Assembly: GCA_022749755.1 (NCBI GenBank)
Contig: CM040450.1
Location: 13,104,913-13,168,912 of the forward strand
Length of the DNA: 64,000 nt
Direction: 5' to 3'
DNA from: Azadirachta indica
Lineage: Eukaryota > Streptophyta > Magnoliopsida > Sapindales > Meliaceae
Shown here: positions 36,400-48,199 of the stretch, piece after piece
How the letters are laid out: the number at the start of each line of letters is the position of its first letter
How positions within the stretch are numbered: the first letter of the stretch is position 1
Position numbers and translations under genes: made by a program
The notes under the pieces: generated by a model
What the model was told of the DNA's origin: nothing
Seen by the model: the letters and a program-made list of their open reading frames with translations, nothing else
Database searches by the model: none

Positions 36400-36782
36400 A
36401 TGGCCACCCAAAGTTCAGCAACTCCCTTTTCAGCTTCAAATATTCGAAATTTTGCAGATTTCCATCCTAGTTTATGGGGAAACCATTTCCTCAAATCTAC
36501 TTCTCAGGTAAAATAAATTAAACAAAGATATGAATATATCTAAATTTTTTTTCTAAATACTTTTAGTTAAATTTTTTAATTTAAATATACAGTAACTTGA
36601 TCTTATATATATAATCATTACAAATACTAATAAATAAGCGTATTTTAATATTCACAAATTAAAGTGGGTCTGTTCCACCTGTTTTGCTATATATCTATGT
36701 ATATGTTTTACATTTAAATTTAAGAGATAACTCTATAATGAATAGAGAGACAAATGAAAGGGGATATTAAACCTTTCTTCTT

Positions 36783-36813
<31 letters not shown>

Positions 36814-39800
36814 TGCTTCTTCTTCCTCTTTTTTTTTCTTTTTTTTGTGAAAGGAAATACTAAAACTTACCTTATATATTATTTAAATTCTTGAACTGAT
36901 AAAGCTTAAACTTTTAGTTCAAATTTCAAATCCATGATTGTAAGGTTTTAAATCAGACTACTTTGTATAATATTAGCTGGAGTTGGGTAGAATAAATTTG
37001 AATACAAAAAATGCATATGAGGTCATAAAAATTGTTTAATTCTGACAAGTATTATATATTCTTATTTGTGCATGCATACAGACAATTGACGATACAACTA
37101 AAGAACAATATGAAAAACTGAAAGAAGAGGTCAGGAGGATGATAACGGCTACGATACTGCTTCCCAGAAAGAAGTACTGCGATTGATTGATACAGTACAA
37201 CGCTTAGGTGTTGCTTATCATTTTGAAAAAGAGATTGAAGATGCATTGGATAAAGTATTTCATGACCTTGCAGAAAATGATCATAGTGATATTGATGATG
37301 ATCTCTACACTGTTTCTCTTCGCTTTCGACTGCTAAGACAACAAGGAATTATGATTTCATGTGGTGAGTAATTGTTTAATTAAGCTTTTGTTTATTTCCT
37401 CGATTGGTTATAAATCTAACTTAATTTTTTTTTCTAGTTCAATTTCAACGGAGTGAACAAATTTTATTACAAGTAAAAATAAATAAGAGAAAATTAGTTA
37501 AGAGACGTAAATTAGTTTACCTCTCAAAATATGAATAAAGCTTAATTTAAAAATATTACAAAATTGCATGCAAGAAAATTAAAGAAAATGTCTAGTTAGC
37601 TTACAACATTTTAATTAAATTGCTACTATTGGATATATGTTGTTATATTAAGCAAACACATGAACTATTATATTCTTAAAATATGCATGTCTAATCGAAA
37701 CTTGAATATTGCATGCATTTTTAAATGCGATAAGATGTATTTAACAAGTTCAAAGACGAAGAAAGCAAATTCTTCAAGGAGTCATTGAAAAAGGATGTTG
37801 AAGGCATGTTAAGTTTGTACGAGGCAGCACACTTGGCCATTCATGGAGAAGAAATTCTAGATGAAGCCATTTCTTTCACTAGTTACCTCAAATCACTGGC
37901 ACCTGATCATGTTAGCTCTAATCTTTCTCAACAAATAAATCATGCTCTCTATTGTCCTATCCGCAAAGCAGTGCCAAGAATACATGCAAGGTATTTTTTC
38001 GATATTTATGCAAGAGATGATTTGCACAATCAGACTTTGCTCAAGTTTGCAAAGTTAGATTTCAATATTTTACAGGCAGAACACCAGAAGGAGCTTAATG
38101 GGTTAACAAGGTAAAGTATTTTGTATTTACTTACCGTTATCTAATTTTTTTCATTACAACTTTTAAATTTTTTGTTATATGTTCTAAAATTTTTATTACA
38201 TTTCTAATACATATAGATTACATTTCAAAATCATTTAAATATTAAAGACAAAAAAAGAGAGAGAATTACAATAAAAAAATTGATCATAAATAGTATGAGA
38301 TGAAAAAATAAAATAAAAAAATTCATTTTCTCTGTGAAGACTTCAAAGATACATTTCGGTAACTTATTTTTACAAATTTATATTTTAACATATAAGAATA
38401 GGATTATCAATATTTGTTTAGAATAAATTCTTGGTCTACTTTCAATAGGAATCAAGGACATGTTTGTTATAAATAGGTAAACTATATATTTATCTGTAAA
38501 AGTATAAAACATCAAGGGCTCAAAAATTATTATCCCACGCACAACATACAGATTACAAAATCTATTTCTATAAAATACTGAAACCAGATGACTTTCTATT
38601 GTTTTCGTTAAAGAAAAAATGATTATCCAAAAGAATAAATTTCTCAATTTTTTTTTCACAACATGACAATTTTTCAAAGATAACTTAATCAAACCTTATA
38701 AAAGGCCGGCCCACGATAGCTTTCGTTTCTTTTTAATATTTCTCACAAAACACAGACTATATGTTTGAAATTCATTGCTATTGATAGATAAGAGAGTTCA
38801 TAGATAATTTATTGACATAATTAATTTTAATTTGACTTGAAATTAAATTATATTCAGGTGGTGGAGAGACTTAGAGTTCAGCACAAAATTGCAATACGCA
38901 AGAGACAGATTAGTAGAGTTATATTTTTGGATATTGGGAGTGTATTTTGAGCCAAAATATGCTTTGGCTAGAATAATATTGACCAAAGTAATTTGCATTA
39001 CATCAGTCATGGACGATACATTTGATGCCTATGGTACCTTTGAAGAACTCCAACTCTTTACAGAAGCTGTCAAGAGGTTGTTACCTACCATATACACGTA
39101 TATAATTTTTTTGTTTAAATTTCTTTTTTATTATTTTTCAATTTATGCATTACATTCAAAAAATATGAGAAAGGTAATAGGATAATATTTGAGAATTATA
39201 TATATAATAATAAACTATATAATTGTAATATTATTTTATTTTAGAATAGTTTTTACTACTCACCAAAGATTAATTATGACATTAATTATTAATTTTTTTC
39301 ATTTGTTTGGTTTTCAGATGGAATATTGATGCTATAGATGTACTTCCAGAGTACACGAAAATAATTTATACGACACTCCTCGATATTTATAATGAAATAG
39401 AGGGAGAATTGACCAAAGAGGGAAAAGCAGATTGCATACATTATGCCAAAGAAAAGGTAGACTTTTCCTTCCACATGAATGCACTTAATTAATTCTAACT
39501 AAATATTAAGTACACTTATGAAATACAAGTGCGTGCATACTTGATAATTGTTTTATAATTATTTAATGCCTTATAAATATATGCTAGGCATTAAAGTTTT
39601 AATTTAATTAAATTAATTAGATTGTGTTTGTGTCCGTGTCACATTGTAATTGGTTATAACTTAAATAACATCACTTAATTATACTGACTGTTACGATTTT
39701 ATATATTATAAATAGATGAATTCGTTTCATTTATATATATATAATCAAATACTAATTAGTTAAATTGAATTAATAATTTATATATGTTGTTGATAATGAT

Positions 39801-40542
39801 TAGATGCAAGAACTAGCAGAGGTGCAGTTTGCACAAGCCAAATGGTTGAACGAAGGCTATGTTCCAACAATGGAGGAATATAATTCGATTGCATTGAGGA
39901 GTAGTGGTATTCCAATGCTTGCAACAAATTCATTCCTGGGAATGGGAGATCTTGCGACTGAGGATGCTTTTAAATGGGCTGTCACAAACCCTAAAATTAT
40001 AAGAGCTGCATCTATTATTGGTAGATTCTTAGATGACATCCAAAGTCATGAGGTACGCTAGCTCTCTATAATTGAATCCTGGATCATGTACAACACTTCA
40101 ATTTATTTGTCACTCGCTAATACGTTTTGTTTCATTATATATTACATGCATATATATATATATATATATATACACGAAATTATATACATTTTGTATAATT
40201 AAATTAACTGCGCACACGCAGTTTGAGCAAAAGAGAGGACACATAGCCTCAGCTGTGGAATGCTACATGAACCAATTTGGTGCATCCGAAGAAGAAGCAG
40301 TTAAAGTATTATCTCAAGAAGTTGCAAATGCTTGGAAAGATATAAATCAAGAACATTTTCCGATCATCAACAATAAGAATAATAATCCAACCGCCGTCCC
40401 GTTTCCTCTGCTTGAACGAATTCTTAATCTTGCACGTACTTGCAATTTTATTTACAAGGATGGAGATCGTTACACAAATTCTCATTTGATGAAGGATCAA
40501 GTTGCTTCCCTGCTCAAGGATCCTGTATCTGTAGTAATATAA
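36400..40542 (+). CDS. Sesquiterpene synthase, TPS-a, gene B6 (one-base frameshift in exon 2)
   Basis: Seven exons: 36400-36507, 37082-37363, 37735-38110, 38858-39076, 39318-39456, 39804-40052, 40222-40542. Six are open and in phase; exon 2 is one base short. Around 37156 it has ACTGCTTCC where B3 has ACTTGCTTCC, so the frame runs into TGA at about 37177. With that base the gene would encode 564 residues, the normal TPS-a length. Motifs: [11 protein letters not shown] at the N-terminus, no transit peptide; RDR; DDTFD in exon 4; NSE DDIQSHEFE spanning exons 6-7, fully canonical with Ser. Cytosolic farnesyl-diphosphate cyclase by family. It is either a very young pseudogene, a null allele, or an assembly error. 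An in-frame upstream ATG at 36370 could add ten residues. Confidence 0.85.
36775..36833. repeat. CTT microsatellite in B6 intron 1
   Basis: A run of about 13 CTT units followed by imperfect ones, in a pyrimidine-rich tract also seen at 24640-24705 in B5. Confidence 0.9.
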
Positions 40543-43500
40543 TTATGTGATAGATATGCTTGGATTTGGAATCAGACGTAACATACATGTATGAGTTATT
40601 ATATATGCTTAACTAGTTCCCTTCTGTAATTAATGCTTTGAATAGATATATATGCTTCTTTCTTATTATATATATTTAATTAGCTAGCTCTTTTTCTCGT
40701 TTATCATTCTATTTTGGTTTAATTAGTACCAAATTAATTAGCTAGGTCTTTGATTAATATATCGAGTATCAACTCAAGGTTCAGGTTCAACAATTTCCAC
40801 GTAAACTTAATCAAGATTAGATTCGGCCTTCCATCCTAATTAATTTATATGAGAAAACTATATATTTTCATACAATTAATGTACTTCTGATCAGGTAAAC
40901 ATTTACATCTTCCATACATGCCCGTATAAGTATCAAAATAAATTATTCAATTTGATCTCTGACCCTCTCCAATCCAATATATTAATTTTCTAATTAATGA
41001 ATTTATTAGGTTGGTAGATTGATCATAAATTGGTGGATTGAATTAGATTAAAAAATTTAAAATATGTTCACACTCAATTAATCCAATATTTGAAATTAGA
41101 TTAAATAATTTTATAATAGTAGCCCATACTTTTACTACTATTAATTCACCTAATTATAATTACTTATTATGTAGCACAACTTTAATAAAAGTCAAAAATA
41201 TACAACACTAAATGACCAAATTAAATCAATAATAAGCTCACAATTTGGGCATTCCTGTGGGCTGTGGCTGAGGAATGCATGCCAAAGGTCGTCAACTTCA
41301 TTTGTCCGTCCCACAATTTTAAAATATCACGTTGAGAGTAGGTAAAGATTTTAAAATAATCTCTTCCTATTTCCTCACAATCACAGTTAAATATATTTAA
41401 ATCTAATTGGTATACAAAGCGATGGAAATAATATATTATTTTTATGCCTCATTTCTTTTTAGTAATTACTGAGTGTAATTTTTTTTAAAAAAATTATTCA
41501 TAGATTAAATGTCTTTTTGAAGATGCTTGTTAGCATAACTTCAAGAATTCAGGTTTTGTTAATGTATATATGTCAAAATCAAGTTAATTTGGGCACATTA
41601 ATTAATTAATTAGACAATTAATATTCCTCGTATTACCAACTCTTCAATAAAATATTAGACGAGTTGGCCATGGCGAGCATGCATGTATCCATGCTTTAAC
41701 AAATTAATTAATTAATTAAATTACCTCAATCGTTAGTTAATTTCATCCATTAAATCATGACAATGACTTGATTAATTTTAAATTCATTTTCATTATAATC
41801 AACATAGTATAGTATATATCGATAGTATGATTGATTAATTTTAAAGACACCGTATATATATGTATCAAAAAGTTATTAGGTGCATATAAAGAGAATGGCG
41901 TATGGTCTACTGCGATAATTAGTTAATGAAAAAAATTTTAAGTATCATGATTCCACGTATAGTATGAAATTAACTAATTATAAATCACAACAATAATAAT
42001 GATTGATAAGAGATAAAATTTAAAATACATAATATATTTTATTAAATAACTTTATTGAAAACCTTCTATCTAAATATTTTTCTATATATATATAAATCGA
42101 TGACATCTTTTAAACCTTATTAAATGAAATCTATTATAACGTACACAAATATTTAATTTTATATTAGGTCATACCTACTCTCATTTTGTAAGGGAAAACA
42201 AATTAATTATCCCAATTAATGCCCACATATATTAATTGTAAAGGGGACCTAAAATGAAAAAGATGGTAACTTGTGGCTAATTACATAATTAGTTGATAGT
42301 TTAATTAATGGGGATAGAATGTTTAGATTTTCATTGAGGTTATGTTTGCTACATTTTCTTGAGTAGCCATCAAAATAAAATTATTCGTCCAGCCCAAATA
42401 AGTCAAAAGAATCACACTTGACTAATGAAATATTGCAACCCTTAGTTTTGGTAACTTATACTTTAGCCCAACTGAAAATAAGAGTTAATATGATTTGTTT
42501 CTTATTTTATAAACCATAGATTTAAAGTTATACAAAACTATTTTTTCTACAACTCTGTGTGTAATATATATCATTAATTTTTATAAGAAAACATAGTAAT
42601 AATTTGTGATAAAGTTGAACTTTAAAAACACGAATGCTCATTCACATGAGAGAAAAATTCTTGGCAAAAAAGTATTATAACTTTTAAAAAAACAAAGAGT
42701 TAAAATTTTATGGGATAATTCAGCAATTTTTTTCAAAATCTTGCTTTAACTGTAAAATAATAGAATAACACTTAAACTTAAATACATAAAAAAAAATTGA
42801 CGACATTTTTTAAAATTTAAGTAAGTAACGAGAATGTCATAAAATATGATAATTAAGAATATATTTTTATTTTTATAATTTTTTTTACTCTTCTTTTATT
42901 TTAATTTTTTAAAATATAATCTTTAAAGTTACAAATTGTCTATTTTTTTCACCCGGTGAATATTTTAATTGATTCTTTTATACATATTATATAATTTAAA
43001 ATTTGTGGGGGCTCAGTTGTTATTTTCCTTATTAATTATTTTCCTTAGAACATGGTCCCTTCAATCTTAATAAAGACAGAATGACCCCAAACAAGTATTA
43101 AAAAATTGCAGTACATGCTGTTTCTTCTTGCCATTCACTTAATAATTGATCTATTTTGAAAAATCCCATTTAAAAAATTTTATTTTGTTTTGTGAATCGA
43201 CTTAAATACTAAAAGACACTTTTGACTTGGACAATATCAAATACCAACGTCGCCGCCATTAAACTTTTTATACTACAACACAAAGTGCACAAATTTATGT
43301 CTAAAAATTATTCATTTAATCATTAAATAATAATTATTATTATACAATGTTTGAATTAGAATTAAAAGTGTTATAGAATTAAATGTATTATTTTTCATAA
43401 AAATTACGTAATAAAAAATTATGAATTATTATTATAAGTTGATATGGATACTAGATAATATAACTTTATATGCGCAAATTTATATATTTTATGTTCTCGT

Positions 43501-46426
43501 TTTAATGTAAAAATTAATGTCATAAATTATATGTTTTTTATTTTGAATATTATTATTAATTTTTAGATCGAAACTTTATAATTTAAATTTATATTGTATA
43601 TTAGTTATCACTTTGCATGTTAAGAATCATTGATATTAAATATTCAATATTTTTAGCCTAAAAAATTTGACTATACAAAATTTAATTTCATGGAATCGCA
43701 AATATGACGAAATGTAAGCAAGCTCGACAGAGAAGATCGGTGGTGATAAATGGTGACGTTGCAGTTTACAATTTTTTAAGATTGACAAAATTAAAATAAT
43801 AAAAATAATTAACTAGCATATATAATGCAGTATAAAATATTAAAATACATTTTTAATACAACAATGAACATCTAATTCAATATAATTCATTTCAATATAA
43901 AATTACATATTTGCCATATAAACAAGTTATTTATACAATCAAATCTTATATTGTGATATCATTGTCACACATACTACATTCTTATAGAATTAAAAAGAAA
44001 AATTATGTAAGTCATATGTTAATAATATAATATTATCAGATTATTTTTATATAAATAAAAGGTTGTATAAGAATTTTCTTATCTACTAACATGTAAAAAT
44101 TACAAGTTTTTGTTTTGTAAATTTATGTCAAATGCACTATTAATATTTATATTATAATTTTGTTTGGTATCATGATCCTTAAGTTGTATTTTAAAAATAA
44201 AATTAAAAAATATTTAATAATATTAATTGTTAGTATATTTATACATATTTTTTTATTAAAAATTTAGGTGTAAAATTTGTATCTCACAACAATTGTGATG
44301 TACCCATCAAAATAGGTCAAAAGTGAAACATAACGGCACATTTATGTAATATAATAAAAAAATTAAAAAGTAATAAAAAATACTCAATTAACAATTATTT
44401 TTAATACGAAAATTATTTTGTTTTGAAGATGTAGTTGTGATTTGCCCGCATATTAAATGGACCCCGTAAATCCATTTGGAAGACAGGCTAATTTGATTAA
44501 AGAATCTTTTGATTGATAGTGGGGTGGAATGGGAATCGCGAAAGCGACGCCAATTCATTGTCGTTTTGTTTTGCCAACTTGGCTGTTCATTGGAAAGGAA
44601 TGGATTGGACGGCAGCCTGCGCTTTGTGGTTGCGGATATGTCACCAGAGGAAAGGCTAATATGCTGCGTCTCTGAACGGGATAATAATATACAAACGAGT
44701 GTCCAAATTGTAAATGTTTACAATAAAATATAGTTTCTTTATTTATATAAAATAAGTCATCCATCCTTTTCAAAAAAAAAAAATTGACAACCCATATTTT
44801 TATTTACTCCTAACTTTTAGAAAATCTTTTTTTTTTAACTCGAAAGTTCTGTAATTTTTCATTTAGGTTTCTTTTCTTTTGATTTGGGGAGACGATTGGT
44901 AAAAACTATCTAGTAAAATAAAGAGTTATTTGGAGTAAGTGTTGCATTACTTGTTTTGGGAGAAAGAATGACATATGAAGAAAAATAAAAATTAAAAATC
45001 TTAATGATTAATTTTCATTTTTATCCTTGATTTTTAATACCTCATAATTTTGCCATAACAATAAAGACTTATTTATTAAAATTAATCAAATTATGTGCTT
45101 ATTTATTATTTTGTCAAAATTCAGAGACATAAATATTATTATCACATTTAACATCACAGATTTTTGATAACGTGACACAACTAACAGGCTCATCTTAATA
45201 TTTAATTGATTGAATTTATGATAATTAAAAATGTTTATACTGATTGAATTGAAAAATCTAAATAGTTTTATATATTTTTTCATAAATACTCATATTTAAA
45301 TTTAAAAAAGTTATTAATTTCTGGAAATATAATACAGCATTTAATGTTATTTATGTTTCTCAATTTGAAAACGAAAATGGAGTCAAATTTGCATTAGATC
45401 ACCATTGTAATAACTAAATTAAAATATAACTTGCCACCATCATAATACTAAATTTTGTTGGATATTTTGGCTAAAATTAAATGATATATCAGTTATTTTA
45501 ATAGGTTTTGAAGACGGTTTTTGATACAAATGAGAAAACTAAACGCATATCGGCAAAATCTTAAGGGTGAATGTCCATTTTTCTCTGATTTTTCAGCTAA
45601 TAACTCATTATCCTCTATATTTTTTGTAATATTCTATCACTCCCCCTAAATTTTGATTTTGTCCCTTGTATTTCTAATATTTTTTATTTTATCATTTATA
45701 AATTAATTGAATTGAAGAGTAAAATCGAAAAAAAAAAGAAAATCGGAGAGTGATAGACTATTAGATAAAATATATGAGAGTAATAAAATATTAACTGGAA
45801 AAATAAAAGGTAATAGGTATTTTTTCAAGTCTTACCAACTTAGGATCCATTATTGTTATTATATCCCTACATAGATAAATATAAATAGTACAGGTGAACA
45901 ATGAAAAACGAGTTTAATGAACTTCAGCAAGTGTTTGATTTTTTTAAGCGGAAACTATGATTATAACTTAAACCTAAATTTAATTGTGTATTTGTTTTAT
46001 TTATACATGTTACGTATAGATCTTTATATACAATAACGACAAATGACAAGGATATGGTCAAGGCCTTCACGGAGTGGTCACGTCGTTATCCATAATCGTG
46101 ACAATAGCAAAGAAGGTCCACCACAACAATAGATATAAGAAGAATTTTGACACCAACAATATATATAAATATAAAATAATAAAATAAAAGTATTATTAAT
46201 AAATAAAATATTTAATTATTTATTTAAATTTTAAATTTTTGATTTAATTATATTTCAATACTTTTTTAAGATAAGTTGAAAAACAAATACTTTTTAAACA
46301 TATCAATTCGTACTTCTCCGAATCAGCGACTTTATAATTCCTTTTAAATAAAAAAAAGCAACTATCATCGCATTATTCTGAGTCAATTCGGGGCGGACTG
46401 AGTTCTGAACCAGACTACTTAAACTG
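40543..46426. other. AT-rich intergenic region, no gene seen
   Basis: B6 3' UTR and flank to about 40900, then about 5.5 kb of AT-rich DNA with TTAATTAATT runs (for example 41700-41720). An island of more balanced composition at 44470-44700 has a 74-codon open frame with no recognisable motif. No splice-linked exons, tRNA or element ends were recognised. Confidence 0.55.
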
Positions 46427-48097
46427 TTACAATCGACTCACTCTGGATGTTCCCATTGCTTTGGCAATCTCTCTCAGTTCAAATTTCTTGATCTTTCCGG
46501 TCGAAGTTTTCGGCAGTTCTTCCTTGAAGACCACTGTTTTGGGCACCATGTAATGTGGCAACTTCGCTCTGCAATACTCTATAATTTCGTTCTCCGTCGG
46601 TTTTTGTGTCAACTCGGGTTTCAAGCTCACAAACGCGCACGGCGTCTCGCCCCAGAACTCATCGGGCCGAGCGACGACCGCCGCCTCGTCCACCGCCGGG
46701 TGTGTGTACAGCACCGACTCGACTTGCACACTGCTTATGTTTTCTCCGCCGCTGATTATAATATCCTTTGATCGATCCTTGATTTCTAAATAACCGTCCC
46801 GGTGAATCACGCCGACGTCTCCGGTGTAAAACCATCCGTCGTCCGTCATGCATTTGCGAGTTGCATCTGGGTCGTTAAGATAGCCGAGCATGAGGCTTCC
46901 ACCTCGGAATACAATCTCGCCGAGCGACTCCCCGTCGTGAGTAACGCTGAGTCTCGACTCTGGATCAAGCACGTCTATTGCTGTAAACCCTATTGTTCTC
47001 ACACCTTGTCTGGATTTCATCCTCGCTCTCTCCGTCGCCGGCAGCCGATTCCACTGCGATTTCCATGCGCATGACACGACGAGTCCTGCCGTTTCGGTTA
47101 AACCGTAGCCGTGGCTCACGATAAATCCGAGAGCCTCAGTTCTAAACAGCACGGCTGCCGGCGGCGGAGCTCCGGCTGTCAGAATATGAACTGGTTTTTG
47201 CAGCGGTTTGCTGTCGGGAGAATTCGATATCATGTTGAGAACTACTGGTGCGCCGCACATGTGAGTGACGCTGTGTTTTCTTATCAAGCCGTAAATTACG
47301 GCGGCGTCGAACTTACGTAAGCAGATGTTGGTCCCACCAGCCGCCGCCATGCCCCACGGAAAACTCCATCCGTTAGCGTGAAACATGGCTAGGGTCCACA
47401 AATACACTGGTTGTTTCGGAACAGACCAATCGATCAAAGAATCGACGGTTATGATGAAAATCCCACGGTGGCAATGCACAACACCTTTCGGGGACGACGT
47501 CGTACCCGACGTGTAGTTCAATATCATCGGATCCCACTCGTTTTTCGGCCGGACCCACTTAAAACTAGGATCACCTTTTTCCACTAAGCTCTCGTAAGTG
47601 CAACAGAAATCAGAATCAGCGGTTTGTAGTGATTTATGATCTACATCATGATCTGAATCATCAGTGATGAGAACCAAAGGAGGCCGTTTCGCATTAGACG
47701 GAAACAAAGAGACGGCTTCAAGAACAAGATTCCGCGACTGATAATCAACTAACACGAGCTTCGATTGGCTGTGCTGCAGGAGTACGGATACAGTACAAGC
47801 ATCAAGACGAGTGTTTATATTATTGAGGATGGCGCCGGTGAAAGGAACGGCGAAGTGAACCTCGTACATGGCGGGGATATTGGGAGCGATGACGGAAACG
47901 ACGTCGCCTCTGGTGATACCGGAAGACGAAAGGGAAGAAGCTAACTGAAGACATCGACGGTAAGTTTGCGACCAAGAGTAAGAGATGTTGTTGTAAATGA
48001 TGGAAGGACAGTCGCCGTAAACCGTCGCGGCTCTTTCTAGAAAACCTAACGGCGTGAGAGGGGAGGAATTCGCTGGGCGGGGCTTGAGCTCTTCCAT
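46427..48097 (-). CDS. Acyl-activating enzyme (AMP-dependent CoA ligase), peroxisomal
   Basis: A single-exon gene of 556 residues with the ANL superfamily layout. The large N-terminal domain has the P-loop YTSGTTSSPKGVV near residue 195; the hinge region has GWFYTGDVG near 417 and DRSKDIIISGGENIS near 438; the small C-terminal domain has the catalytic lysine in PKTSTGKIKK near 535. It forms an acyl-adenylate from a carboxylate and ATP, then the CoA thioester. The C-terminal SRL is a type 1 peroxisomal signal. Length, lack of introns and the N-terminus place it with plant AAE clade VI (the AAE1/AAE5/AAE11 and benzoate-CoA ligase group). The substrate, a short, medium or aromatic acid, cannot be read from sequence. 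The ATG at 48097 precedes the conserved PLTPLGFLERAA start. A TATA box lies about 65 bp upstream. Confidence 0.93.
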   Translation of the reverse strand: MEELKPRPANSSPLTPLGFLERAATVYGDCPSIIYNNISYSWSQTYRRCLQLASSLSSSGITRGDVVSVIAPNIPAMYEVHFAVPFTGAILNNINTRLDACTVSVLLQHSQSKLVLVDYQSRNLVLEAVSLFPSNAKRPPLVLITDDSDHDVDHKSLQTADSDFCCTYESLVEKGDPSFKWVRPKNEWDPMILNYTSGTTSSPKGVVHCHRGIFIITVDSLIDWSVPKQPVYLWTLAMFHANGWSFPWGMAAAGGTNICLRKFDAAVIYGLIRKHSVTHMCGAPVVLNMISNSPDSKPLQKPVHILTAGAPPPAAVLFRTEALGFIVSHGYGLTETAGLVVSCAWKSQWNRLPATERARMKSRQGVRTIGFTAIDVLDPESRLSVTHDGESLGEIVFRGGSLMLGYLNDPDATRKCMTDDGWFYTGDVGVIHRDGYLEIKDRSKDIIISGGENISSVQVESVLYTHPAVDEAAVVARPDEFWGETPCAFVSLKPELTQKPTENEIIEYCRAKLPHYMVPKTVVFKEELPKTSTGKIKKFELREIAKAMGTSRVSRL

Positions 48098-48159
48098 TTT
48101 TGCTGGAGATAATGATAAGGTTTGACAATTATTGGAGCAATGTAAATAAGCTGGCGCCT

Positions 48160-48167
48160 AAATATAA
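48160..48167 (-). promoter_or_regulatory. TATA box of the acyl-activating enzyme gene
   Basis: TTATATTT on the minus strand, about 65 bp before the ATG, in a short GC-rich promoter stretch (48150-48195) containing GGCGCC and GGCGCGCC. Confidence 0.5.
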
Positions 48168-48199
48168 CTCCCGCATGATGGCGCGCCTGGAAAATGCAG

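Noticed and set aside
44509..44733. A 74-codon open frame in a more GC-rich island
   Set aside because: No motif, no splice partner and an equally long frame on the other strand; not enough to call a gene.
46553..47320. Open frames on the plus strand over the acyl-activating enzyme
   Set aside because: They are antisense shadows of a single long conserved reading frame and carry no motif of their own.
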